64,000 bases of DNA from Vibrio penaeicida (GCF_030689305.1 NZ_JAUYVM010000011.1:1-64000); one strand, 5' to 3'; shown: positions 1 to 8,068, counted from the first letter of the stretch. Notes: generated by a model not told the origin, from the sequence alone. Translations and numbers: made by a program.

Positions 1-155
1 TTTGAGATCTGTAGACCTGCTGCGTCGTCTTTTGCACTGTTGATTTTGAAACCTGAAGACAAGCGCTCCATGGATAGGTTTAGGTCACCTGTTGCGTTGT
101 TTAAGTGACGCTGCGCTGTCATTGCTGATACGTTGGTGTTTACAGTCATGCCCAT
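1..155 (-). CDS. Flagellin, N-terminal fragment (cut by window edge)
   Basis: The first 51 or so residues of a polar flagellin, the filament subunit exported through the flagellar type III apparatus. The visible part is the conserved D0/D1 helix (TVNTNVSAMTAQRHL, then SAKDDAAGLQISN), nearly identical to the start of the gene at 570-1703. The start is the ATG at 155, giving M-G-M-T-V; it has GGAG 8 nt upstream, whereas the ATG at 149 is further away. A sigma-28 promoter lies at 237-263. By position next to two further flagellin genes and a DyP gene it probably corresponds to a member of the flaE-flaD-flaB cluster of Vibrio cholerae; that order is recalled, not checked. The rest lies off the window. 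Confidence 0.93.
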   Translation of the reverse strand, partial: MGMTVNTNVSAMTAQRHLNNATGDLNLSMERLSSGFKINSAKDDAAGLQIS

Positions 156-236
156 GATGTATTCTCCAATTGATTTTCCGATATTACGGTCTCCGCCGTC
201 GCGGAAAACCAAGCGTATTTCTCTCTCGTGCTTTTT

Positions 237-263
237 ATAACGGCTCAGCTGAAAAGATCTTTA
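237..263 (-). promoter_or_regulatory. Sigma-28 (FliA) promoter of the first flagellin gene
   Basis: On the minus strand there is TAAA, exactly 15 bases, then GCCGTTAT. This matches the class 4 flagellar consensus TAAA-N15-GCCGATAA with one change. It lies about 80 nt upstream of the flagellin ATG at 155. Vibrio flaB, C, D and E are known to be sigma-28 dependent, which fits. Confidence 0.8.
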
Positions 264-511
264 GCAAAAATTCATCTGTTAATAGATGAATTTTCAAACT
301 GAAATAAAATCAATACATTGAGAGCTAGAAATCACATTGGATGGTGTATACACCAAGGGCAATAGAGTCGCTATTTGCACTAATCAAATGAAGTAGACAA
401 AGAATCATATCGAAATCAGCTCAGCTTCTATTCGTAAACGCTCTCAAGGTTCGTTTCTTTAAAGACAAATCCATCGAATAGCCTGCGCATCAGCCAATTA
501 TTGAGGTTGAG

Positions 512-545
512 GTAATAAAAAAGATCAGAGCACGCTCTGATCTTT
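512..545 (-). terminator. Rho-independent terminator after flagellin 570-1703
   Basis: On the minus strand an 11-bp perfect stem (AAAGATCAGAG, loop of 4, CTCTGATCTTT) runs into a T-rich tract ending at about 512. It lies 25 nt past the flagellin stop, so this gene is transcribed separately from the next one. The remaining 264-511 stretch shows nothing else I recognise. Confidence 0.85.
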
Positions 546-569
546 AGGGTTTGTTAGCCAGGTATCTAA

Positions 570-1703
570 TTAACCTAATAGGCTCATCGCAGCGTTAGGT
601 GCTTGCTTGGCTTGTGCAAGAATAGAAGTTGAAGCCTGTTGTAAGATCTGTGACTTCGTCATCTTAGTGGTTTCTGATGCGAAATCCGTATCTTTAATTC
701 GGCTCTTCGACGCGTTCACATTCTCATTGATGTTATCTAAGTTGCTGATTGCGTGATCAAAGCGGTTCTGGAATGCCCCTAATTCTGCGCGGTGGCTATC
801 CACATACTTAAGCGCAGCATCAATGATGGCAACAGATTCTTGTGACCCAGAAACAGTGGTCACATCAATGCTATCAACAGTAACATCTTGCTTCGGTCCC
901 ATTGCAAGTTCACCAGCAAGCCCACCACCAAATGTTAGGTCGCTGGATACTTTGTTATTGCCAGCAAAAATTTGCAGATTACCTTCTTCGCCAACCGATG
1001 CTTTCACTAAATCCGTTTGACCATTAATGTACGTTGCCAACTCTTCAATATCATCGCCATCTTTTGCGTTAATGGTCAACGCCTGTGCTTGTCCAAAGCT
1101 GTCCGTCAGGTTAATCGTTAAATCTGATGCAGCAGCGGGTACTGTCCAGTCTTTGTCTTTGCCGTTAGCCGCTTGATAGCTCTGCCCCCCCATCAACGAG
1201 TTATCGCTGCGCATGTCTTTCAGCGTCAACATTACGGCTTCACCGTTATCTGCACCGATTTGGAACGATTTAGTGCCGTAAGTACCATTTAGTAACTTGT
1301 TACCACCAAAAGATGTTGTCTCAGCAATTCGGTTCAGTTCGTCATTTAATGCCGTTACTTCTTCCTGAATGGCAACGCGCTCAGATTTAGAGTTAGAGCC
1401 GTTCGCTGATTGCAAAGACAAATCACGCATACGTTGCAGAATGTTGGTGGTTTCATTCATCGCACCTTCGGCAGTTTGAGCAATAGAAATACCATCATTA
1501 GCGTTTCGAACTGCGACATCCAAACCACGGCTTTGAACGTTCAAACGGTTGGAGATTTGCAAACCAGCAGCGTCATCTTTTGCACTGTTGATTTTGAAGC
1601 CTGAAGACAGGCGCTCCATAGATGTCGTTAGATCGCTTGCCGCGTTATTAAGATGGCGCTGTGCTGTCATCGCCGATACGTTGGTGTTTACTGTCATGCT
1701 CAT
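570..1703 (-). CDS. Polar flagellin
   Basis: Flagellar filament subunit of 377 residues, the usual Vibrio size. The N-terminal D0/D1 helices (about 1-140) and the C-terminal D1/D0 helices (from about 300, ending QASTSILAQAKQAPNAA then MSLLG) are conserved; the middle third is the variable surface domain. The ATG at 1703 (M-S-M-T-V) is the real start: GGAG lies just upstream and the same sequence opens the sister genes. An open frame continues upstream to 1847, but it runs through a 9-bp tandem repeat and has no ribosome site. Unlike its two neighbours, I find no sigma-28 promoter in the 300 bases upstream. Likely a flaD-type paralogue by position. Confidence 0.94.
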   Translation of the reverse strand: MSMTVNTNVSAMTAQRHLNNAASDLTTSMERLSSGFKINSAKDDAAGLQISNRLNVQSRGLDVAVRNANDGISIAQTAEGAMNETTNILQRMRDLSLQSANGSNSKSERVAIQEEVTALNDELNRIAETTSFGGNKLLNGTYGTKSFQIGADNGEAVMLTLKDMRSDNSLMGGQSYQAANGKDKDWTVPAAASDLTINLTDSFGQAQALTINAKDGDDIEELATYINGQTDLVKASVGEEGNLQIFAGNNKVSSDLTFGGGLAGELAMGPKQDVTVDSIDVTTVSGSQESVAIIDAALKYVDSHRAELGAFQNRFDHAISNLDNINENVNASKSRIKDTDFASETTKMTKSQILQQASTSILAQAKQAPNAAMSLLG

Positions 1704-1773
1704 GATTACTGCTCCAAATGATTTTCCGATACTACGCTTTCCGAGCCTAAGCTTCGGAAAACCAAGTTGATTG

Positions 1774-1855
1774 ATACCTAAGTGACCTAAGTGACCTAAG
1801 TGACCTAAGTGACCTAAGTGACCTAAGAAATCAGAATCAAAAGTCACTTGGGTAT
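1774..1855. repeat. 9-bp tandem repeat inside a rearranged palindromic element
   Basis: Five perfect copies of ACCTAAGTG run from 1776 to 1820, followed by a partial copy to 1827. In another register the unit is AAGTGACCT, which is also a 9-mer inside the arms of the large palindrome at 6474-6535. The block opens with ATACC-TAAGTGACCT, like the left arm of that palindrome, and ends with GTCACTTGGGTAT at 1843-1855, like its right arm. It therefore looks like a copy of the same element in which the arm 9-mer was amplified. It lies 70-150 bases upstream of the flagellin start. Confidence 0.75.
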
Positions 1856-2175
1856 TTTCAAGATGAAACAGTTAACGACACGAAGTATTTTTCCTTGAGG
1901 TGTTTTTTAAGAAAAAATGGATTTTACAGCTTAAGTGGTTACAAATAGACCAAACGCGATATATTTTGTCATTTCCTTCTAAAGTTAACATTTCCCTTGC
2001 CGATACAACTTTCTTTTTTCTCTTGTAGCCCTTATATAGAAAGGCTTGAAAAGGAGGTTATTATTTTTACCAAGTGAAGATTCAATAAAAACCAGCCTCT
2101 CAAATTCAAGACAACTTTGCAGTGTACTCACTAAGTAGCCTTATTAACCCCGTAAAAAACGACGTTCTAGATTAC
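1856..2175. other. Intergenic stretch, no gene seen
   Basis: About 320 A+T-rich bases between the tandem repeat and the second repeat remnant. It must hold the promoter for the flagellin at 570-1703, but neither a sigma-28 (TAAA-N15-GCCGATAA) nor a sigma-54 (TGGCAC-N5-TTGC) match is visible on the minus strand. No convincing small open frame or structured RNA was seen. Confidence 0.5.
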
Positions 2176-2205
2176 AAACCCAAGTAACCTCAATTTAACT
2201 AGGTA
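2176..2205. repeat. Degenerate copy of the palindromic repeat
   Basis: The run AACCCAAGTAACCTCAA matches the left arm of the 6474-6535 palindrome over about 14 bases, and AACTAGGTATAT resembles the end of its right arm. The central part of the element is missing. It sits directly after the stop of the metallohydrolase gene. Confidence 0.5.
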
Positions 2206-2212
2206 TATGCGG

Positions 2213-3112
2213 CTATTTGTACCAATGCGGAGCGTGTTTTTTCTCGTAAAACTCCTCTGCATCATGCCCAATCCAAAGCTCTGCGCCTGTTCTTTCTAAA
2301 ATTTTATCCACCTTTTCAAAGGCAAGTTTGCTTTGGTTTACCTGATTAAAAATAGGGATGGCGCGTAACCTACGGTTTTCACGAGTATGGTACAGGTCAC
2401 CAGATAAAATGATGGGACCGTATTCAGGCAGATCAACGTACAAAACTTGATGACCTGGCGAATGCCCGTATGCAGAGATAAGAACGACAGACCCGTCACC
2501 AAACACTTGATGATCACCCTCTATCACTTTTGCATTGGGTTTTAGGCTGGCGTAATCATCCTGATTGAAGCCGTAGCTTTTAAATTTTTCTTGATCGAAA
2601 GCGATGTCATACTCTGGCTTTTGGATTAACCATTGCGCATTTGAAAATTTATAAGCATTACCGGAATGATCCCAATGAAGATGCGACAACGCGAGATGTT
2701 CGATGTCATTAGCATCGAGGTTTAACAATTCCAATTGAGATGAGAGGGTTTTCTGCACAGAAAAATGAAATGCGCCATCCATCACTTCAATGCCATCCTT
2801 TTGTGCGACAAATTTGTCGTTAATACCCGCATCCCAAAACAGCTTGCCTTTCGGGTGAGAGATAACATAGCAACTGTTCACCATTTCTATAGGGTTATCG
2901 TTGGATGCTTTCGGGTTAAACATGGTGGGCTTTCGCGCCTCAATTCGACCACAATCAATAATGCTGATAGCAACGTTCACGTTACCCTTAGTCGAAAATT
3001 GGGAAAAGCTGACAGGGTTTGGCGCGGGGTTAGAAGTTTGATTTATCACACTGGCTTGTACTGGAAAAAATGAAGCACTTAATAGACCAATCAGAATGCA
3101 ACGTATTGTCAT
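2213..3112 (-). CDS. Exported N-acyl-homoserine-lactonase-type metallo-beta-lactamase fold hydrolase
   Basis: A 299-residue MBL-fold hydrolase. Residues 1-20 form a signal peptide ending PVQA, so the enzyme should be periplasmic or secreted. The two-zinc signature is complete: H144-x-H146-x-D148-H149 in SHLHWDHSG, a later His in the GHSPGH stretch (217-221), D239 in LSGDLYH and a His near 283 (WIGHD). This spacing is that of the AttM/AiiA lactonase family, which opens the ring of acyl-homoserine-lactone signals; related enzymes act on other lactones, so the substrate is inferred. It is divergent from a LysR gene with a perfect 16-bp palindrome between them, suggesting substrate-responsive control. 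It interrupts a flagellin cluster. Confidence 0.8.
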   Translation of the reverse strand: MTIRCILIGLLSASFFPVQASVINQTSNPAPNPVSFSQFSTKGNVNVAISIIDCGRIEARKPTMFNPKASNDNPIEMVNSCYVISHPKGKLFWDAGINDKFVAQKDGIEVMDGAFHFSVQKTLSSQLELLNLDANDIEHLALSHLHWDHSGNAYKFSNAQWLIQKPEYDIAFDQEKFKSYGFNQDDYASLKPNAKVIEGDHQVFGDGSVVLISAYGHSPGHQVLYVDLPEYGPIILSGDLYHTRENRRLRAIPIFNQVNQSKLAFEKVDKILERTGAELWIGHDAEEFYEKKHAPHWYK

Positions 3113-3190
3113 TGTTTGAATCCTCTCATGAATTTCCCGTCATGTTATAGACCCAAAAATGATAATTAAATACGATATATTGAAATCAAA

Positions 3191-3206
3191 ATCCCAAATT
3201 TGGGAT
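3191..3206. promoter_or_regulatory. Perfect 16-bp palindrome in the lactonase/LysR divergent promoter
   Basis: ATCCCAAATTTGGGAT is an exact palindrome. It lies 31 bp before the LysR start and about 80 bp before the lactonase start. Its position and symmetry are those expected of a LysR-type regulator binding site controlling both genes. Confidence 0.55.
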
Positions 3207-3237
3207 AATAATTCTAATTACCTTTAAAACACCCACA

Positions 3238-4122
3238 ATGATTAATTTCAATGATTTACAAGTACTCAAAGCTATCGCCGATAAAGGCAGTTTTAGTGCG
3301 GCGGCACAAGTACTCAACATGCCCACCAGCACAGTTAGCCGAAGGCTTTCGGAACTGGAAAAAGAATTAGGTGTCGCTTTGGTTCAACGTACCTCACGTT
3401 CCGCGACCTTAACAGAAGCTGGTAGTATATTGAATCAGCAAGCGAGCCCTCATATACAAGGGTTAATTGATAGCGTCTCTTTTTTGCAGGAACAAAGTAG
3501 TTCGATAAGTGGAAAACTCACCGTAGTTTCGCCTATTTTCATGTCCTATTTTCGCCTTTCATCATGGATTGCCGAATTTCAGGCTTTGCATCCAAAGCTT
3601 GATATTGAATATCGTATCAGCAATAAACTTGATGATTTACTCAGCGATCAAATTGACGTCGCAATCCGCCCCGGACCACTGAAAGATTCTAGTTTGGTTG
3701 CACGTAAACTTTACCAAACCAGAATGAGTATATTTGCGAGCCCTGCATGGCTTAAAAAACATAAACTGCCTAAACACCCATCCCAATTAAACCAAATGGA
3801 ATCACTCACCATCCCCTATCTAGCCAAAGATTGGCGTGTTTTTAAGGGTAATCATAGTGAAGTCATCGCAACGCGATATCGTGTTTTCAGTAATGATTTT
3901 GGACCGCTGTCTGAAGCTCTAATTCACGGAGATCGACTGGGCGTTTTGCCGACAACGTTTGGCGAAGAATTTGTGAAGAAAGGTCAATTGGTTAAGTTGC
4001 TTCCGGACTACCAAGTGGAAACCCCTGGACCGATTTATGGTGTGTATCCATCTAAGAAATACTTGTCTCAGAAAACGCAAGCGTTGCTGCACTTTCTTGA
4101 GGTGAAGTTTTCTCAATTGTAA
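3238..4122 (+). CDS. LysR-family transcriptional regulator
   Basis: A 294-residue LysR-type regulator. The N-terminal winged helix-turn-helix (about 3-62) carries the family pattern FSAAAQVLNMPTSTVSRRLS followed by LEKELGV; the rest (about 88-290) is the periplasmic-binding-protein-like effector domain. The length is normal for the family. It is transcribed away from the lactonase gene, with 125 bp between them holding a palindrome at 3191-3206. LysR proteins commonly control the divergent gene in response to its substrate or product, so regulation of the lactonase is the simple inference. The effector cannot be read from the sequence. Confidence 0.93.
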   Translation: MINFNDLQVLKAIADKGSFSAAAQVLNMPTSTVSRRLSELEKELGVALVQRTSRSATLTEAGSILNQQASPHIQGLIDSVSFLQEQSSSISGKLTVVSPIFMSYFRLSSWIAEFQALHPKLDIEYRISNKLDDLLSDQIDVAIRPGPLKDSSLVARKLYQTRMSIFASPAWLKKHKLPKHPSQLNQMESLTIPYLAKDWRVFKGNHSEVIATRYRVFSNDFGPLSEALIHGDRLGVLPTTFGEEFVKKGQLVKLLPDYQVETPGPIYGVYPSKKYLSQKTQALLHFLEVKFSQL

Positions 4123-4153
4123 TCTAGAGCCTATTTATCGTTTGGTACTGGGA

Positions 4154-5287
4154 CTACCCCAAAAGAGTCAAAGCAATATTTGGTGCTTGTTTGGCTTGAG
4201 CAAGAATGGTGGTACTGACTTGTTGCAGCATTTGCTGCTTTATCATTTCGACAGACTCTTTAGCAAAGTCGGTATCTTTGATTCGGCTGTTGGAAGACGC
4301 TAGGTTTTCATTAATGTTATCTAAGTTACTGATGGCATGGTCAAATCGGTTTTGAAAAGCCCCCAATTGCGCACGGTGGCTATCCACATATTCCAATGCC
4401 GTATCAATCACTGAAACCGCACGTTGAGCACCGCCAACGTTTGTAATATCGAGGTCATCAACCGTTTCTAGAGCAGGTCCCGACATTGCTAACTGAGATG
4501 CCAAGCTGCCACTGAATGTAATCGGGCTTGCAACCACATCTGCCGAGGCAAAAATTTGCAGTTGCCCGTCTTCGTTAACAGATGCCGAAACTTGATCGGT
4601 TTGCCCGTTAATGTAAGTTGCCAACTCTTCAATATCATCGCCAACTTTTGCCTGAACATTGATATTAACGAGGTCCCCTGCCTTGTCGGTAAAACTAAGA
4701 TTAAACTCGTTTTGCCCTGCACTAACCGTCCAGCTTGAGTCCGCTTTTCCTGCTGCCATGTAACTTGCTCCCCCCATGGCAAGGGTATCCGAACGCATAT
4801 TACTAAGTGACACGTTGACAGCTTCACCAGCACTGGCTCCGATTTGGAAAGCGGAAGTGCCATAGGTTCCATTAAGGAGTTTTTTGCCGCCAAACGATGT
4901 GGTTTCTGCTATCCGATTAAGCTCATCATTGAGCGCACTCATTTCTTCTTGAAGAGCGATTCGTTCTGCTCGGCTGTTTGAACCATTTGAAGACTGTAAC
5001 GACAAATCACGCATTCGTTGCAGAATATTCGTGGTTTCTTTCATCGCCCCTTCGGCGGTTTGCATGATGGAGATGCCATCGTTAGCATTGCGCACCGCGA
5101 CATCCAAACCACGCATTTGTGTTTCCAATCGATTGGAAATTTGCAGACCCGCAGCATCGTCTTTTGCGCTGTTAATACGACTCCCTGAAGCAAGCCGCTC
5201 CAAAGATTGGTTCAACGCCTGAGTCGCCACCCCAAGATTTCTCTGGGCGACCATCGCTGAAACATTTGTATTAACCGTAACGGCCAT
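4154..5287 (-). CDS. Polar flagellin (third copy in cluster)
   Basis: A 377-residue flagellin beginning M-A-V-T-V-N-T-N and ending APNIALTLLG. The D0/D1 helices at both ends match the sister genes closely, while residues roughly 170-290 differ. It replaces the TKMTKSQI stretch of the other copy with VEMIKQQM near the C terminus, so the copies are diverged paralogues. A clear sigma-28 promoter lies 35-62 nt upstream (5323-5349). Its neighbour on the upstream side is a DyP peroxidase, the same neighbour as I recall for flaE of V. cholerae, so a flaE-type assignment is plausible. Confidence 0.94.
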   Translation of the reverse strand: MAVTVNTNVSAMVAQRNLGVATQALNQSLERLASGSRINSAKDDAAGLQISNRLETQMRGLDVAVRNANDGISIMQTAEGAMKETTNILQRMRDLSLQSSNGSNSRAERIALQEEMSALNDELNRIAETTSFGGKKLLNGTYGTSAFQIGASAGEAVNVSLSNMRSDTLAMGGASYMAAGKADSSWTVSAGQNEFNLSFTDKAGDLVNINVQAKVGDDIEELATYINGQTDQVSASVNEDGQLQIFASADVVASPITFSGSLASQLAMSGPALETVDDLDITNVGGAQRAVSVIDTALEYVDSHRAQLGAFQNRFDHAISNLDNINENLASSNSRIKDTDFAKESVEMIKQQMLQQVSTTILAQAKQAPNIALTLLG

Positions 5288-5322
5288 AAACCTTCACACT
5301 CAAAATAAGGGTATTCAGCTTT

Positions 5323-5349
5323 ATAGCGGCAGTAGAAAAGAAACCTTTA
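5323..5349 (-). promoter_or_regulatory. Sigma-28 (FliA) promoter of flagellin 4154-5287
   Basis: On the minus strand TAAA, 15 bases, then GCCGCTAT, a one-base departure from the sigma-28 consensus. The distance to the ATG at 5287 is short and typical. Confidence 0.8.
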
Positions 5350-5523
5350 GCAAAAATTTGAATATTTTTTATACGGAGGGAAATTCCAGTTATCTGGTTG
5401 ATTCACTAATAGGATTGGTAGACCCAAGCAAACGTTAGAAGATCGGTGCAACTAACATCGCTTGGGCTAGACGGTCTTATGCTAAACAAGCATTATGCCG
5501 ACCTGCATTTTGATGACATATCA

Positions 5524-6423
5524 TCACGACAATTCTAGAGAAGACAACATGGATTGCGAAGGCGCAAAGAAATACGCCCCAGTCACCGCTGTTGTGAAAC
5601 GCAGGAGTTGGTCTGTTTTTCCATCTGTTTCACCGTACATACTCTCAAGCATGGCTTTAAAGTTATGGAGCGTATGGCAGTAGGCAATAAACAACAAACC
5701 GTGATCGCCAGACACACTGCCATAAGGCAAACTGTGGCGAACAATCTTAAGCCCTTTCCCTTCTTCTTTTATATCAACACGTCCAACGTGAGATGCCGCA
5801 GGGACGTCATCCAATTCAATTGAATCTGGCTTAGTTCTTCCTACCACCTTTTCTTGCGCTGAGACATTGAGTCGGCTCCAAGCAGGCAAGTTATGCACGA
5901 AGCGCTGAAGCATCACGTAGCTGCCACCGGAAAACTCCCCTTCAGGGATAATGGCAACCTCATGGCGTTGCTCACCTTCTGGGTTTTCTGTGCCATCAAC
6001 AAAATCCGTCATATCACGCGAGTCGAGATAGCGATAACCGTAAGTTTCATCGACGAGTTCTACGTATTCAGCAATCGGTGTTAAGAACTTACGTAGAGCA
6101 AAAAAGTGTAAGTCGTGACGATCGGAATGGCAATGAATCAGAAAATCAACATCTGTTGACGGTGCAATCACCTTGTCTTTGCCCAGTTCGCGAAAGGGTT
6201 CTAACTCGCTAGGCATAGGTTGATTCAGCTTCGACCAGAATTGATGCGTGAAAGACACCGTCAGTTTAACATTGGCACCTTGCTGCTGATTAATCTCTTC
6301 CACTAAGGCGGGCAGCATTTGAAGCGAAGACAATACCGTTTGAGGTTCGCTCGTGATTTTAAATAAAGAGTAAAGCGCGAAAGGGCTTCCTTCCGGTACA
6401 ATCGCAGTTTGCGGATTCGACAT
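5524..6423 (-). CDS. DyP-type heme peroxidase (YfeX family)
   Basis: A dye-decolourising peroxidase of 299 residues with no signal peptide, so probably cytoplasmic. Two parts of the family signature are visible: FVDGTENPEG with the distal Asp143, and SHVGRVDIKEEGKGL with His212 as the likely axial heme ligand, followed by VRHSLPYG. These enzymes reduce hydrogen peroxide while oxidising bulky substrates; for YfeX-type members porphyrinogen oxidation has been proposed. I prefer the ATG at 6423, preceded by GAGAATAAAT, over a GTG four codons upstream. The DUF2919 gene lies upstream on the same strand, the pairing seen for yfeX and yfeZ in Escherichia coli, but a long palindrome separates them. 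Confidence 0.9.
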   Translation of the reverse strand: MSNPQTAIVPEGSPFALYSLFKITSEPQTVLSSLQMLPALVEEINQQQGANVKLTVSFTHQFWSKLNQPMPSELEPFRELGKDKVIAPSTDVDFLIHCHSDRHDLHFFALRKFLTPIAEYVELVDETYGYRYLDSRDMTDFVDGTENPEGEQRHEVAIIPEGEFSGGSYVMLQRFVHNLPAWSRLNVSAQEKVVGRTKPDSIELDDVPAASHVGRVDIKEEGKGLKIVRHSLPYGSVSGDHGLLFIAYCHTLHNFKAMLESMYGETDGKTDQLLRFTTAVTGAYFFAPSQSMLSSLELS

Positions 6424-6473
6424 ATTTATTCTCACATTTAGTTAGCTTTATTGTTCCGTTTCTTGATGAACGG

Positions 6474-6535
6474 ATATACCCAAGTAACCTCAAGATGCTC
6501 GCTGAATCCAGCATCTTGAGGTCACTTGGGTATAT
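6474..6535. repeat. Long palindromic repeat element (26-bp arms)
   Basis: Arms 6474-6499 and 6510-6535 are reverse complements with one difference (GTAACC on the left, GTGACC on the right) around a 10-base loop. The arm begins ATATACCCAAGT and ends CTCAAGATGCT. Transcribed, it would fold into a 26-bp hairpin. Related fragments occur at 1774-1855 and 2176-2205 in this window, so it belongs to a dispersed intergenic family. No open frame spans it sensibly. Confidence 0.85.
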
Positions 6536-6603
6536 GTATATAAAAATATAGTGCCATAAACGTGAGTCACAAGAGTGCAAGCAATATCAAATAAGTGTGA
6601 TCT

Positions 6604-7056
6604 TTATTTCGTTATTTTCAAACATTCTTTCAATCGACGGCTTTTCCAAACAAACAAAAAAAACCAAACGAGTAAAACAGCCGTTATAGAATGCGACCAG
6701 CTAAACACCCCATTGTCGAGTGTGATTTGATAGATAACCAAGCCAAAATGCCCACCAATCAATAGCAAAGTGAGCCCTCTCCCCCAGCTAATGAAGCGAT
6801 TTATCCATGTTCTATCTGGGTTTCGAAAGCCAATTAGCCACATCAATAAGATTGAAGGAAGACCAATGACCAACCCAAGGTACAGTGTGTCTTTTACTGG
6901 GTAGATGATTTCAAGAAGCTTACTGCCAGACTCTCGGCTGACCCCAGCTACAACAAATACTACCCATGCCTTAGCTAGAAATATCCAACCGAGCCAAAGC
7001 CAGATCGGAGCTTTTAGATAACCATGTTTGTCGTAGTCTTCAATTGGATAGCGCAC
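6604..7056 (-). CDS. DUF2919 (YfeZ-like) inner-membrane protein
   Basis: An integral membrane protein of about 150 residues with four hydrophobic segments (around 18-38, 55-75, 88-108 and 120-138). The opening YPIEDYDKHGYLKAPIWLW is typical of the DUF2919/YfeZ family, whose function is unknown. The start is taken as GTG at 7056 because AGAGG lies 5 nt upstream; a GTG two codons earlier is also in frame. It is upstream of and co-directional with the DyP gene, as yfeZ and yfeX are in enterics, but the palindrome between them may separate the transcripts. Confidence 0.7.
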   Translation of the reverse strand: MRYPIEDYDKHGYLKAPIWLWLGWIFLAKAWVVFVVAGVSRESGSKLLEIIYPVKDTLYLGLVIGLPSILLMWLIGFRNPDRTWINRFISWGRGLTLLLIGGHFGLVIYQITLDNGVFSWSHSITAVLLVWFFLFVWKSRRLKECLKITK

Positions 7057-7130
7057 TATCACCTCTGCATTTCATAATGGTAGACTAGGGTTTCACCCTA
7101 TAGGCCAAACATATCAATCCCCGGTTAGCA

Positions 7131-7478
7131 ATGAAACAGAAAAAAAACACTCCATCTGCAGAAACACAATCTGATGCGCAAAAAATTGCTAAAGCTACGC
7201 AAAAGCCTGGTCAAACAAAGGAACAGACCAAGCTAATTGCGCAAGGTATCGAAAAAGGCATTGCGCTGTACAAAAAACAGCAGAAAGAAAGGCAACGTGA
7301 AGCCGACAAAGCAAAGAAAAAAGCGCAAAGAAGCAAACTGCAGACAGATTCGGTAGAAGAACATCAACCGACTGAGCCAACGACAACAGATAAATCATCC
7401 AATCTATTACCTTGGATTCTTCTTATCGTGAGTTGGATTGGCTTTATTGCGTATGTAATGGGCAACCAATATGTATAA
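7131..7478 (+). CDS. DUF2956 family small membrane protein
   Basis: A 115-residue protein in two parts: a very basic, Lys/Gln/Glu-rich region predicted to be helical or coiled (about 1-75, including KKQQKERQREADKAKKKAQ) and one transmembrane helix near the C terminus (about 93-111, LLPWILLIVSWIGFIAYVM). This matches the DUF2956 family of Vibrio and Shewanella, of unknown function. The basic part most likely faces the cytoplasm. Its last 8 nt overlap the following lipoprotein gene, so the two are probably translated together. Confidence 0.75.
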   Translation: MKQKKNTPSAETQSDAQKIAKATQKPGQTKEQTKLIAQGIEKGIALYKKQQKERQREADKAKKKAQRSKLQTDSVEEHQPTEPTTTDKSSNLLPWILLIVSWIGFIAYVMGNQYV

Positions 7479-7812
7479 GCTAAGTTGGCGCTGTCTTGCT
7501 TTTGCCATCACTCCTTTAATAACGGCGTGCGCCACACCATCGCAGAAATTGATTTCCGACGCTCAAAGCGTCTCTGTGTATGCTGATTCAGCCATTGTCG
7601 CTTCAGGCTGTGTATGGAAAGGTGAAGTTACTGGCAGCGAGGGTCATTGGTACTCATTTTTGTTCTACAACAATGACGTCATGATTCAAGGTGCGGTAAA
7701 TGACATAAAAAATCAGGCAGCACGCCTAGGTGCGAACCGGGTTTACCTGAACAGCCCTATTCACTTTAAAACATCTGTTACTTTTCTAGGCAACGCTTAC
7801 CTTTGCCAGTAA
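7471..7812 (+). CDS. DUF4156-like lipoprotein
   Basis: A 113-residue exported protein with a lipoprotein signal: hydrophobic stretch then L-I-T-A-C, with Cys20 as the lipidated residue. The mature part holds a Cys in SGCVWKGEV and ends LGNAYLCQ, and it resembles the DUF4156 (YjeI) lipoproteins, whose role is unknown. Residue +2 after the Cys is Ala, so outer-membrane sorting is likely. It overlaps the upstream DUF2956 gene by 8 nt. Confidence 0.65.
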   Translation: MYKLSWRCLAFAITPLITACATPSQKLISDAQSVSVYADSAIVASGCVWKGEVTGSEGHWYSFLFYNNDVMIQGAVNDIKNQAARLGANRVYLNSPIHFKTSVTFLGNAYLCQ

Positions 7813-7903
7813 CTTATTATTTCTATACTTCTTTAATGATGAAATGGGACAGAAGATAAGCTTTGAATCCTGTAGCTTGAGTATTGATTGAATTGCGAAT
7901 ACC

Positions 7904-7933
7904 AAAAAACCAGCCTACAACGTTGTGGGCTGG
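7904..7933 (-). terminator. Terminator for the HTH gene at 8106-8387
   Basis: A 12-bp self-complementary stem (CCAGCCTACAAC with its complement, one G-T pair) is followed on the minus strand by TTTTTT at 7909-7904. It could also slow transcripts arriving from the lipoprotein gene on the plus strand, where the T-tract is weaker. Confidence 0.7.
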
Positions 7934-8068
7934 CTTACGGATTTTTAGCGACCAAACGCAATCTGTCTTAAGCTCTGTTCTATCTTAAGATTTGTGGTTC
8001 CGAATCATCTTACTTCTGGATCTGGGTTTCTAGTCGCCTTATTTGCTCCTAGCCCCTTTCTTTTCTCT

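Noticed and set aside
1776..1827. Possible CRISPR or attachment-site repeat
   Set aside because: Nine-base units in perfect tandem without spacers, flanked by arms of a dispersed palindrome; no integrase or phage gene nearby.
1704..1847. Upstream extension of the flagellin open frame encoding repeated Leu-Gly-His
   Set aside because: The extension is a translation of the 9-bp tandem array, has no ribosome site at its start, and the conserved flagellin start with GGAG upstream is at 1703.
6359..6580. A 73-residue minus-strand open frame across the palindrome
   Set aside because: It overlaps the DyP start in another frame, runs through the hairpin and shows no protein-like composition or ribosome site.
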